Shown: one piece after another, positions 36,827-48,471 of the stretch | Position numbering within the stretch: position 1 is the stretch's first letter | Layout: every line of letters starts with the position of its first letter | Source: Reyranella humidisoli | GTDB taxonomy: Bacteria > Pseudomonadota > Alphaproteobacteria > Reyranellales > Reyranellaceae | DNA: 64,000 bases | Direction: 5' to 3' | Assembly: GCF_019039055.1 (NCBI RefSeq) | Contig: NZ_JAHOPB010000001.1 | Location: forward strand, 3,508,001 to 3,572,000 | The notes under the pieces: model-generated | Told to the model about the DNA's origin: nothing | What the model saw: only the letters and a program-made list of their open reading frames with translations | Databases searched by the model: none | Program-made: the position numbers and the translations under genes

Positions 36827-38356
36827 ATGCCCGCCATCCGCAGCCTCATCCTCGTCCTCGGCGACCAGCTCACGCCGACCCTCACCAGCCTCGCTGGGGC
36901 CGATCCGGCGCGCGACCGCGTGCTCATGGCGGAACTGTGGGACGAGGCGGGCTATGTGCGGCATCACAGGAAGAAGATCGCCTTCCTGTTCTCGGCCATG
37001 CGCCATTTCGCGGCGGAGCTGCGCGGGCTGGGCTGGACGGTCGATTATGTGACCCTGGACGATCCGGACAATCGCGGGTCGTTCACCGGGCAACTCGACG
37101 CGGCGATCGCGCAGCACCGGCCGGAGCGGGTTGTGGTCACGGAAGCGGGCGAGTGGCGGGTGCGGCGGATGCAGGAGTCCTGGGCGGCGCGCTTTTCGCT
37201 GCCGGTGGACATCCTGCCGGACGAGCGTTTCCTGTGTTCGCCCGCGTCGTTCGCCGCCTGGGGCGCAGGCCGCAAGCAGCTGCGCATGGAGTATTTCTAT
37301 CGCGACATGCGCCGCCGCACCGGGCTGCTGATGGAGGGCGATCAGCCGGCCGGCGGGCGCTGGAACTTCGATGCGGAGAACCGCAAGCCCGCCAGGGCCG
37401 ACCTGTTCATGCCGCGGCCGCGCGGGGTGGCGCCCGATGCGATCACGCGCGAGGTGCTGGCGCTGGTCGAGGCGCGCTTCGGTGACCATTTCGGCGATCT
37501 GGAGCCGTTCTGGTTCGCCGTCACGCGGGCCGACGCGGAGGCGGCGTTCGCGGCCTTCGTGGAGACGGCGCTGCCGAAGTTCGGCGACTACCAGGACGCC
37601 ATGCTGGCGGGCGAGCCGTTCCTCTATCACGCCGTCATCGCGCCCTACCTGAACTGCGGCCTGCTCGATCCGTTGCTGGTCTGCCGGCAGGTCGAGGCGG
37701 CGTGGCGCGCCGGCCGGGTGCCGCTGAACGCGGCCGAAGGGTTCATCCGCCAGATCATCGGCTGGCGCGAATATGTCCGCGGGATCTACTGGCTGAAGAT
37801 GCCGGGCTACGAGCGCAGCAACTTCCTCGGCCATACGCGGAAGCTGCCCGGCTTCTACTGGACGGGCGAGACGGATATGGCCTGCGTGCGGGCGGCGGTG
37901 ACGCAGACGCGCGAGCAGGCCTACGCGCACCATATCCAGCGGCTGATGATCACCGGCAACTTCGCGCTGCTGGCGGGGATCGATCCGCACGAGCTGCACG
38001 AATGGTATCTCGCGGTCTATGCCGACGCCTACGAATGGGTCGAGCTGCCCAACACGGTGGGCATGAGCCAGTTCGCCGATGGCGGCCTGCTCGCGTCCAA
38101 GCCCTATGCCGCGAGCGGCGCCTATATCGATCGCATGTCGGACTATTGCGGGGGCTGCGCCTACGAGGTGAAGCAGCGGACGGGACCGCGCGCCTGTCCC
38201 TTCAACGCCCTCTATTGGGATTTCATCGCGCGGCACCGCGAGCGGATCGGGCGCAATCCCCGCATGGCGCAGATGGTCCGCACCTACGACAAGTTCGCCG
38301 ATGCGGAGCGGGCGCGGATCGCGGACAGCGCGGCTTCGTTCCTGGCGGGGCTGTGA
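36827..38356 (+). CDS. Cryptochrome/photolyase family protein, iron-sulfur (6-4) photolyase type
   Basis: 509 aa. N-terminal Rossmann part begins IRSLILVLGDQLTP; the C-terminal FAD domain has MITGNFALLAGIDPHELHEW and YEWVELPNTVGMSQFADGG. Four Cys at 353, 441, 444 and 457 (DMACV, SDYCGGC, RACPF) match the [4Fe-4S] ligands of Agrobacterium PhrB (350, 438, 441, 454), each shifted by three. This group repairs (6-4) photoproducts with light and carries a lumazine-type antenna. Its stop overlaps the DUF2256 start (TGATG), the usual partnership. Confidence 0.92.
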   Translation: MPAIRSLILVLGDQLTPTLTSLAGADPARDRVLMAELWDEAGYVRHHRKKIAFLFSAMRHFAAELRGLGWTVDYVTLDDPDNRGSFTGQLDAAIAQHRPERVVVTEAGEWRVRRMQESWAARFSLPVDILPDERFLCSPASFAAWGAGRKQLRMEYFYRDMRRRTGLLMEGDQPAGGRWNFDAENRKPARADLFMPRPRGVAPDAITREVLALVEARFGDHFGDLEPFWFAVTRADAEAAFAAFVETALPKFGDYQDAMLAGEPFLYHAVIAPYLNCGLLDPLLVCRQVEAAWRAGRVPLNAAEGFIRQIIGWREYVRGIYWLKMPGYERSNFLGHTRKLPGFYWTGETDMACVRAAVTQTREQAYAHHIQRLMITGNFALLAGIDPHELHEWYLAVYADAYEWVELPNTVGMSQFADGGLLASKPYAASGAYIDRMSDYCGGCAYEVKQRTGPRACPFNALYWDFIARHRERIGRNPRMAQMVRTYDKFADAERARIADSAASFLAGL

Positions 38357-38529
38357 TGGCGAAGCGCTACACCAAGTCGACCCTTCCCGAGAAGATCTGC
38401 GCCGCCTGCGGCCGTCCCTTCGCCTGGCGCAAGAAGTGGGCGCGGGACTGGGACCAGGTGAAGACCTGCTCGGAACGCTGCAAGGGCGATCTGCGGCGCA
38501 AGGGTCGGACCCAAACCACCCGGGAATGA
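38356..38529 (+). CDS. DUF2256 zinc-ribbon-like small protein
   Basis: 57 aa. ICAACGRPFAWRKKWARDWD then VKTCSERCKGD: four Cys spaced C-x2-C and C-x3-C, with the WRKKW-x-RDWD core characteristic of DUF2256. Very basic. It shares a base with the photolyase stop, so it is coupled to it; DUF2256 genes are repeatedly found beside cryptochrome/photolyase genes (known association), role unknown. The GIY-YIG element begins 8 bases after its stop. Confidence 0.9.
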   Translation: MAKRYTKSTLPEKICAACGRPFAWRKKWARDWDQVKTCSERCKGDLRRKGRTQTTRE

Positions 38530-38537
38530 ATTACAAC

Positions 38538-38600
38538 GATTCAAGCATTTACCTCATCCTGAGGAGCGCCACGGAGCGGCGCGTCTCGAAGGATGGGCAA
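38538..38600. repeat. Left terminal inverted repeat of GIY-YIG element
   Basis: 63 bases, internally palindromic: CATCCT pairs with AGGATG, and GCGCC pairs with the following GGCGC around an AC-GGAG centre. It differs from the right repeat at four positions, three of them in the outer ten or so bases. The next bases (CAGGCAAGGTGCGCG) also occur, slightly changed, in the spacer of the two-armed repeat at 2731-2746. Confidence 0.85.
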
Positions 38601-38620
38601 CAGGCAAGGTGCGCGCCCCG

Positions 38621-38920
38621 TTACTTGCCACCTCGTTTTGCATGTGCCCGAAGGGCCCCGAAGTCGCCTCTGATCAGGGCTTCCTTCTTGGCGCGCGACC
38701 AGCCCTTGATTTGCCGTTCGACCGCGATTGCATCCGTGATGTTCAGAAAATGCTCCGACCAAACGATGACCACGGGAAGACGTTTGGCGGTATAGCCTTC
38801 GTAAGTGCCGTTGTTGTGCTCCGAAAGACGCCGCTCCAGGCCACGACGCGCCGAGCCGACATAGTAGCTGCCGTCTGAACAGCGAAGTATGTAGACGTGC
38901 GCTCCGTCTTCGTTGTCCAT
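38621..38920 (-). CDS. Solo GIY-YIG nuclease
   Basis: 99 aa, essentially one GIY-YIG (URI) domain of the YhbQ/UvrC-N type. HVYILRCSDGSYYVGSARR carries both halves of the motif (Val9-Tyr-Ile and Tyr20-Val-Gly), then RRLSEHNNGTYEGYT with Arg31 and His35, and AIAVERQIKGWSRAKKEALI with the metal-binding Glu68. All expected catalytic residues are present. The start and stop lie 20 bases inside the two terminal repeats, so gene and repeats appear to be one unit. It would nick or cut DNA, plausibly at the hairpin repeats (inference). Confidence 0.9.
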   Translation of the reverse strand: MDNEDGAHVYILRCSDGSYYVGSARRGLERRLSEHNNGTYEGYTAKRLPVVIVWSEHFLNITDAIAVERQIKGWSRAKKEALIRGDFGALRAHAKRGGK

Positions 38921-38940
38921 GGTTTCAGCCAGCTCGACCT

Positions 38941-39003
38941 TTGCCCATCCTTCGAGACGCGCCGCTCCGCGGCGCTCCTCAGGATGAGGTAAGTATTTGA
39001 ATC
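38941..39003. repeat. Right terminal inverted repeat of GIY-YIG element
   Basis: Read on the minus strand it matches the left repeat base for base except at four positions. Its own stem GCGCCGC-GGA-GCGGCGC is perfect, whereas the left copy has one unpaired change there. It ends 67 bases before the icd terminator. The gene start is 20 bases inside, so the repeat lies where the nuclease promoter or leader would be. Confidence 0.85.
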
Positions 39004-39070
39004 AATTCAGTTGATTTCCGGTCGGCCTCCTCGTCATGAGGTCATTGTTGTTTCTCGCTGCTCGGCCACG

Positions 39071-39101
39071 AAAAAGCCGCCCCGGTTGCCCGGGGCGGCT
39101 T
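39071..39101 (-). terminator. Intrinsic terminator of icd
   Basis: AAGCCGCCCCGG and CCGGGGCGGCTT form a 12-bp stem with a TTGC loop; on the minus strand it is followed by a TTTTT run. It lies 25 bases after the icd stop. Confidence 0.9.
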
Positions 39102-39125
39102 CTTTGTCGTCAGTCGTTGCGTCGC

Positions 39126-43206
<4,081 letters not shown>

Positions 43207-43207
<1 letters not shown>

Positions 43208-43734
43208 TGCCGGGCTGGCGGGAGGCGCTGACCGCCAGCGGCGTGCTGGATCTCCTGGCCGGCTTCGATCCAAGAATCGCCGGCACCCTGCCGCTCGGGG
43301 TTTCGATTGCCGGCAGCGACATCGACATCCTCTGTCACGCGCCGGAGCCCGATGACGTGGCAGAGCACCTGTGGCGAAGGCGCGAGCGACTTTGCGCCCT
43401 CAACCTATGGCGATGGACAGCGGCAGGCCGGCCGCTCGTCGCGACTTTCGCCATCGACGGCTGACCGGTGGAAGTATTTGCCAGCCCTGTAGAGGTCGAT
43501 CGGCAGGAAGGCTGGCGGCACTTCCTTGTCGAAGGGCGGCTGCTGGCACTGGGCGGCGATGCGCTTCGCGAGCGGGTCGTGGTCTTGCGGTAGGGTGGCG
43601 CCAAGACCGAGCCGGCTTTCGCGGCGGCGCTGGGGTTGCGTGGCAATCCCTACGCCGAGCTTTACGGGCTTTCGCACGCACCGGACGCGGAACTCCGCGA
43701 AGTGCTGCTCCTGGCGGGCTTCGGGGAGGCATAA
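43207..43734 (+). pseudogene. DUF4269 gene with two in-frame stop codons
   Basis: The frame starting at the ATG at 43207 (coupled to the ABC-F stop, TGATG) runs 176 codons to TAA at 43734 and reads as a complete DUF4269 protein: MPGWREALTASGVLDLLAGF, GVSIAGSDIDILCHA, HFLVEGRLLALGGDALRERV and C-terminal GAKTEPAFAAALGLRGNPYA. It is interrupted only by TGA at 43462-43464 and TAG near 43591. No frameshift is needed. Most likely a recently inactivated gene; the first 85 codons could still make a truncated nucleotidyltransferase-like product. Confidence 0.85.
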
Positions 43735-43821
43735 AAATTCCGGGGACGTGTCGGCTCCGGCGAGTCTCGTTCGTCGTTCCATCACAAGGCCGATGAAGTC
43801 GGCTCCAACAAGGAGACAGAC

Positions 43822-44202
43822 ATGCGTGTGATGGTGATCGTGAAGGCGACCGCGGACAGCGAGAAGGGATTCGTCCGTTCTCCGGATACCATGGCGCTGA
43901 TGGAGGCCATGGGGAAGTTCAACGAGGAGCTTCAGAAGGCCGGCATCCTGCGCGACGGCGATGGGCTGAAGCCTACGTCCGAGGGCCGGCGGGTGGCCTT
44001 CGAGGGCGCCGGCCGCACGGTGAGGCAGGGGCCGTTCGCGCCGGCTGGGGAGCAGATCGCGGGCTTCTGGCTGTGGGACGTCAAGGACATGGACGAGGCG
44101 GTGGCCTGGGTGAAGCGCTGCCCCAACCCGATGCCCGGACCCAGCGAGATCGAGATCCGGCCGCTCTATGAGCTGGCGGACCTCATGGGCGAGTCCGACT
44201 GA
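43822..44202 (+). CDS. YciI family (DGPF) protein
   Basis: 126 aa, preceded by AAGGAGACAGAC. MRVMVIVKATADSEKGFV at the start, FNEELQKAGILRDGDGLKPT in the middle and FWLWDVKDMDEAVAWVKRCP near residue 80 are typical of YCII/DGPF-domain proteins of the dimeric alpha-beta barrel class. Often found near ECF sigma factors, but none is here. Function unknown. Confidence 0.88.
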   Translation: MRVMVIVKATADSEKGFVRSPDTMALMEAMGKFNEELQKAGILRDGDGLKPTSEGRRVAFEGAGRTVRQGPFAPAGEQIAGFWLWDVKDMDEAVAWVKRCPNPMPGPSEIEIRPLYELADLMGESD

Positions 44203-44351
44203 GGAAGTCGGGCTGCGGGCGGGTCGCACGAGAATTCGTGCGGCCGCCGATGAGGAATCCGTCGCCGATTCCTCCAGCCGGGGCGAGCGGGAACCGCGCG
44301 GGCCGGATAGTATGCCTCATCGATGAAGCCCCATCAGAGGATAGAAGAAGC

Positions 44352-45227
44352 ATGAGCAACGCATCCGACTACACGCCGCCCAAGGTCTGGACCTGGAACA
44401 AGGCGAGCGGCGGCCGGTTCGCCAACATCAACCGGCCGATCGCCGGGCCGACCAGCGAGAAGGAGCTTCCCGTCGGCAAGCATCCGCTGCAGCTCTATTC
44501 GCTGGGCACGCCGAACGGCCAGAAGGTCACCATCATGCTCGAGGAGCTGTTGGCGCTCGGCCACAAGGGCGCCGAGTACGACGCCTGGCTGATCAAGATC
44601 GGCGAGGGCGACCAGTTCGGCAGCGGCTTCGTCGCCGCCAACCCGAACTCGAAGATTCCCGCCCTGGTCGATCGCAGCGGCCCCAAGCCGGTGCGGGTGT
44701 TCGAGTCGGGTGCGATCCTGCTCTATCTCGCCGAGAAGTTCGGCGCCCTGGTGCCGACCGACAGCGCCAAGCGGGCGGAGTGCCTGTCGTGGCTGTTCTG
44801 GCAGATGGGCAGCGCGCCCTATCTGGGCGGCGGCTTCGGTCACTTCTATGCCTATGCGCCGACCAAGATCGAATATGCGATCGACCGCTTCGCCATGGAG
44901 ACCAAGCGCCAGCTCGATGTGCTCGACCGGCGCCTGGCCGAAGCCAAGTTCCTCGGCGGCGACGACTACACGATCGCCGACATCGCGGTGTGGCCGTGGT
45001 ACGGCGGGCTGGCCAAGGGCCTGCTCTACGGCGCGGGCGAGTTCCTGTCGGTGCACGAATATAAGAACGTCCAGCGCTGGGCCGACGAAATCGGCGCGCG
45101 TCCGGCGGTTCGCCGCGGCCGCATCGTCAATCGCCTGCAGGGCGATCCCGCGGCCCAGCTCCATGAGCGCCACGATGCCAGCGACTTCGACCTGAAGACC
45201 CAGGACAAGGTCGCGGCCAAGGGCTAG
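44352..45227 (+). CDS. yghU: YghU-type glutathione-dependent disulfide-bond oxidoreductase
   Basis: 291 aa from the ATG at 44352 (GAGGATAGAAGAAG upstream); E. coli YghU is 288 aa. It begins YTPPKVWTWNKASGGRFANI and then NRPIAGPTSEKELPVGKHPL, the extended N-terminus of this nu-class GST group, then a GST-N domain (QLYSLGTPNGQKVTIMLEEL, PNSKIPALVD, RVFESGAILLYLAEKFG) and a GST-C domain (WWPWYGG-like region near residue 215). It reduces disulfides or peroxides with glutathione. Confidence 0.93.
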   Translation: MSNASDYTPPKVWTWNKASGGRFANINRPIAGPTSEKELPVGKHPLQLYSLGTPNGQKVTIMLEELLALGHKGAEYDAWLIKIGEGDQFGSGFVAANPNSKIPALVDRSGPKPVRVFESGAILLYLAEKFGALVPTDSAKRAECLSWLFWQMGSAPYLGGGFGHFYAYAPTKIEYAIDRFAMETKRQLDVLDRRLAEAKFLGGDDYTIADIAVWPWYGGLAKGLLYGAGEFLSVHEYKNVQRWADEIGARPAVRRGRIVNRLQGDPAAQLHERHDASDFDLKTQDKVAAKG

Positions 45228-45331
45228 GCGCTTCGCCTCGTTCGCTGCGCGCGATGTCGCCGCCCGGCGACATCGCGGCGGCATCGATCTTGCGTCCTCC
45301 GCCGAGTCCACGAACAGCGCAGGAGCATCGC

Positions 45332-46339
45332 GTGAGCAGCAGCAACCGGCCCAAGGTGGCCTTCATCGGCACGGGCGGCACCATCTCCTCGCTGGGCGTC
45401 CATCCGCTCGAGCTGCAGGACTACGGCATCCACGACAAGCGGATGCATGCCAGCCAGATCGTCGAGCGCTTCCCGGTCGTGAACGAGATCGCCGAGGTGA
45501 TCCCGGTCGATTTCCGCAACGTGCCGAGCCCCGAAATCTACTTCGCCGAATGGAAGGAGCTCGCGGCGCTGTGTCATCGCACCGTCGCCGAGCATCCCGA
45601 TCTCGCCGGCATCGTGATCGGCCACGGCACGGCGACGCTCGAGGAGACGGCCTGGGTCCTGAACCTGGTGCTCAAGATCGACGTGCCGGTGGTGCTGATC
45701 GGTTCGCAGCGGCCGGCCTCGGGCCTGTCGACCGATGCCGCGATCAATCTCGTGAACGGCGTGCGCACGGCGGCCAGTCCCGACAGCCGGGGCAGGGGCG
45801 TACTGGTGCTGCTGAACGACGAGATCCAAGCGGCGCGCGAGGTCACCAAGACCTCGAACTGGCGCATGCAGACCTTCCGCACGCCCGATTTCGGCATCCT
45901 GGGTCATGCCGACGGCGACCGCATCGCCTACTATCGCAAGCCCGAGCGGCGGCACATGCCCGACACCGAGTTCGACATCGCCGGCCTCGATGCCCTGCCG
46001 CGGGTCGACATCGCCTATGCCTATGCGGGCTCCGACGGCAGCGCCATGCGCGCCTTCATCGCCGCCGGCGCGAAGGGGCTTGTCTCCGCGGGCTTCGCGC
46101 CGGGCATGCCGCCGGCCGCCGACCTCGCGGCCATGGAGGAGGCGGTGAAGCAGGGCATCGTCGTCGTGCAGTCCTCGCGCGCCGGCTCGGGGCGCATCCA
46201 TCGCAGCAAGAAGCTCACGGATGCCGGCGTGCTGGCGGCCGACAACCTCAACCCGCAGAAGGCGCGGCTGCTGCTCGCCCTGGCTCTCACCCGCACATCG
46301 GATCCCGCCGAGGTCGCCCGGATTTTCGCAGCGTATTGA
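45332..46339 (+). CDS. L-asparaginase-like protein with substituted catalytic Asp
   Basis: 335 aa from a GTG at 45332 with AGGAG upstream. Asparaginase fold: VAFIGTGGTISSLG (first Thr), GHGTATLEETAW, IGSQRPASGLSTDAAINLV, EVTKTSNWRMQTF (Lys) and the C-terminal SSRAGSGRI stretch. In characterised enzymes the second motif reads HGTDTMEETA; here Asp is Ala (GTAT). So Thr and Lys are kept while the Asp that binds substrate is lost. It may act on another amide or be a family variant. No signal peptide. Confidence 0.8.
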   Translation: MSSSNRPKVAFIGTGGTISSLGVHPLELQDYGIHDKRMHASQIVERFPVVNEIAEVIPVDFRNVPSPEIYFAEWKELAALCHRTVAEHPDLAGIVIGHGTATLEETAWVLNLVLKIDVPVVLIGSQRPASGLSTDAAINLVNGVRTAASPDSRGRGVLVLLNDEIQAAREVTKTSNWRMQTFRTPDFGILGHADGDRIAYYRKPERRHMPDTEFDIAGLDALPRVDIAYAYAGSDGSAMRAFIAAGAKGLVSAGFAPGMPPAADLAAMEEAVKQGIVVVQSSRAGSGRIHRSKKLTDAGVLAADNLNPQKARLLLALALTRTSDPAEVARIFAAY

Positions 46340-46388
46340 AACCACCGGCGGGACTGGTCTGGCATGAAGTGTGTATGGTCTCCAAGCC

Positions 46389-47363
46389 ATGACAGACCTT
46401 TCCCGACGCAGCTTCCTGGTCTCCGGCGCGGTCGCCGGTCTCACTACATCGTCCGCCAGCGCGCAGGCGGCGTATCCCTCTCAGACTATTCGCCTCGTCG
46501 TGCCCTACGCGCCCGGCGGCGGCTCGGACTTCACCGGCCGACTGGTGGCGCAGAAGCTCCAGGAACTCGGCGGCTATAACCTGATCGTCGACAACAAGCC
46601 TGGCGCTGCCGGCATGCTGGGCACGGAGATCGTCGCGCGGGCGCCCGCCGACGGCTACACGCTGCTCTATGCCGACGTGGCGCACGGCATCAATCCGGCG
46701 GTCTATTCCAAGGCACGCTACGATCCGGTGAAGAACTTCGTGCCGGTGACGCTGGTCGCCGCCTCGCCGCAGGTCCTGGTCGCAAATCCGTCGTTTCCGG
46801 TAAACTCGCTGAAGGAACTGCTCGCGATGCCCCTCGACCAGCTCCAGAAGATTGCCGTCGGCACGCCGGGGCAGGGCAGTGGCCCGCATCTCACCTACGA
46901 ACTCCTGCGCACCAAGGTCGGCTTCGATCTCGTGCATGTGCCTTACAAGGGTGGCGGGCCGGCGCTCAACGACGCGATCAATGGCCAGATTCCGCTGGTG
47001 ATGAACGCGATGGCACCGGTCATGCCGCATCTCCAGTCGGGCAAGCTGAAGGCGCTGGCGATCGCCACGGCGCAGCGTCATCCGCGCCTGCCGGACGTAC
47101 AGACCTATGCCGAAAGCGCGCCCGGAGTGGTCGTCTACAACTGGTACGGCTTCCTGGCACCGGCCGGTACCCCTTCGAACGTGACGAGCAAGCTCGCCGC
47201 GGACATATCCCGCGTCCTGCTCCTGCCGGACGTGAAGGAGAAGTTCGACGCTGCCTTTCTGGACCCCATGCCGCAGGGCAGCGCGGAGATGGCGCGTTTC
47301 CTCGACGGCGAGGTGCGACAGTGGAAGGTCGTGGCGGCCGAGACCGGCATCTCGCTGGATTGA
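46389..47363 (+). CDS. Tripartite tricarboxylate transporter substrate-binding protein (Bug/TctC)
   Basis: 324 aa from the ATG at 46389. Twin-arginine-like N-terminus (LSRRSFLVSGAVAGLTTSSA) and Ala-x-Ala before the mature start AYPSQTIRLVVPYAPGGGSD, a Bug hallmark; GQGSGPHLTYELL and HVPYKGGGPALNDAINGQIP are further hallmarks. Binds small carboxylates or other organics in the periplasm. No TctA/TctB membrane partners adjacent, as usual for the many orphan Bug genes. Follows the asparaginase-like gene by 49 bases. Confidence 0.92.
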   Translation: MTDLSRRSFLVSGAVAGLTTSSASAQAAYPSQTIRLVVPYAPGGGSDFTGRLVAQKLQELGGYNLIVDNKPGAAGMLGTEIVARAPADGYTLLYADVAHGINPAVYSKARYDPVKNFVPVTLVAASPQVLVANPSFPVNSLKELLAMPLDQLQKIAVGTPGQGSGPHLTYELLRTKVGFDLVHVPYKGGGPALNDAINGQIPLVMNAMAPVMPHLQSGKLKALAIATAQRHPRLPDVQTYAESAPGVVVYNWYGFLAPAGTPSNVTSKLAADISRVLLLPDVKEKFDAAFLDPMPQGSAEMARFLDGEVRQWKVVAAETGISLD

Positions 47364-47415
47364 CGGTTGTCGCAGGCGTCGCCGTGGCCTATCTCCCCCG
47401 AAGCAGGAGGACGCC

Positions 47416-47949
47416 ATGACGGATGCCGGCCGCGGACTTTCAATCCTCGTTCTATCGGCTGCGATCGGTCTGCCGACCGGCTTCGCGCGGGCTGACGATG
47501 CGGCCTGCCAGGCGGTGCTCGATGCTGTCGTCAAGCAGGCGGGCGTTCCCGTGCGGCAGGTCATCACCATCGAAAGCCCGGAGGCGCCGGGAAAGCCGTT
47601 GAGGGGCGAGATCATTCGGCTGGGAGATACGCTCTACATGCGCGCAGGCAGAGAGTGGATCGCCAAGCCCTATGATGCCCGCAAGGCGGTGAGCGACTCT
47701 CGCCAGGCGATGCAGAAGGCCTCGCACACCTGCACGCGCATGCGCGTCGACACCTTCGACGGCAAGGAAGCGACCCTCTACAGCGTCAAGACGACCGGTG
47801 CGCAGGGCCCCACCGAATCGGAGATCTGGATCGGCGCCGACGGACTTCCTGTGCGCCAGCAGACGGACGTGCAAGGTGCCGGCAAGGGGCTGCACAAGGT
47901 GCGCTTCGAGTATGCCAATGTGACGGCGCCGGCGAACTTCCGACGCTGA
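47416..47949 (+). CDS. Secreted protein of unknown function
   Basis: 177 aa with AGGAGG 5 bases before the ATG. Signal peptide GLSILVLSAAIGLPTGFARA, mature start about residue 27. The rest is a compact beta-rich domain (VRQVITIESPEAPGKPLRGE, TLYMRAGREWI, LYSVKTTGAQGPTESEIWIG), reminiscent of outer-membrane lipoprotein-sorting/LolA-like scaffolds but not assignable. Two Cys (residues about 32 and 106) could form a disulfide. Convergent with ogt. Confidence 0.75.
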   Translation: MTDAGRGLSILVLSAAIGLPTGFARADDAACQAVLDAVVKQAGVPVRQVITIESPEAPGKPLRGEIIRLGDTLYMRAGREWIAKPYDARKAVSDSRQAMQKASHTCTRMRVDTFDGKEATLYSVKTTGAQGPTESEIWIGADGLPVRQQTDVQGAGKGLHKVRFEYANVTAPANFRR

Positions 47950-47952
47950 GGC

Positions 47953-48471
47953 CTACAGCGCGCCTTCGTGCTCCAGCAGCCATTTCTTGCGGGGCAGGCC
48001 ACCGCCATAGCCCGTCAATGTGCCATTGCTGCCGATGACACGGTGACAGGGCACCACGATGCTGATTGGGTTTTGGCCGTTGGCGAGTCCGGCCGCGCGA
48101 ATCGCCTTGGGGCTGCCGATGCGCGCGGCCAGCTGGGCATAGGTGATGGTCGTGCCGTGCGGGATCGTGCGCAGCGCCTGCCATACGCTTCTCTGGAAAG
48201 GTGTGCCGGTGGTTTTCACCGGAAGTGTGTCGATGACGGCGACATTGCCGCTGAAATAGTCGCGCATCGCCGCGGTCAGCCCACCGGGATCGAGAGAGGG
48301 ACGGAGCGTATAGCGGCCCTTGCCATAGTAGCGGTCGAGCAGAAGGCGCATGCGTGCCTCGTGTTCTGTCCAGTCTATGGTCCGCAGGTTGCCCTGGTCG
48401 TCGGCAACGATCTGCAGTTCACCGACCGGAGTCGGCAGCCGATCGATGCTGAATTCGAGCAGCTCAGCCAT
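47953..48471 (-). CDS. ogt: Methylated-DNA-[protein]-cysteine S-methyltransferase
   Basis: 172 aa from the ATG at 48471, which overlaps the Ada-like gene by 8 bases. Active site IVVPCHRVIG with acceptor Cys142; helix-turn-helix YAQLAARIGSPKAIRAAGLA; Asn hinge ANGQNP. Repairs O6-alkylguanine by suicide transfer. It is downstream of and coupled to the Ada-type regulator, so likely part of the adaptive response to alkylation. Confidence 0.93.
   Translation of the reverse strand: MAELLEFSIDRLPTPVGELQIVADDQGNLRTIDWTEHEARMRLLLDRYYGKGRYTLRPSLDPGGLTAAMRDYFSGNVAVIDTLPVKTTGTPFQRSVWQALRTIPHGTTITYAQLAARIGSPKAIRAAGLANGQNPISIVVPCHRVIGSNGTLTGYGGGLPRKKWLLEHEGAL

Larger units (their letters stand above)
38538..39003. 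mobile_element. 466-bp GIY-YIG nuclease element with 63-bp terminal inverted repeats
   Basis: A compact, symmetric unit: 63-base inverted repeats at 38538-38600 and 38941-39003 (4 mismatches), 20 bases inside each, and a single 300-base minus-strand gene between. The repeats start GATTCAA and contain ACCTCATCCTGAGGAGCGCC and GCGTCTCGAAGGATGGGCAA; each folds on itself as a hairpin. No target-site duplication is obvious. A shorter relative without the gene lies at 2681-2796. It resembles a REPIN-type arrangement but with a GIY-YIG nuclease rather than a RAYT transposase. Mobility is inferred. Confidence 0.75.
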
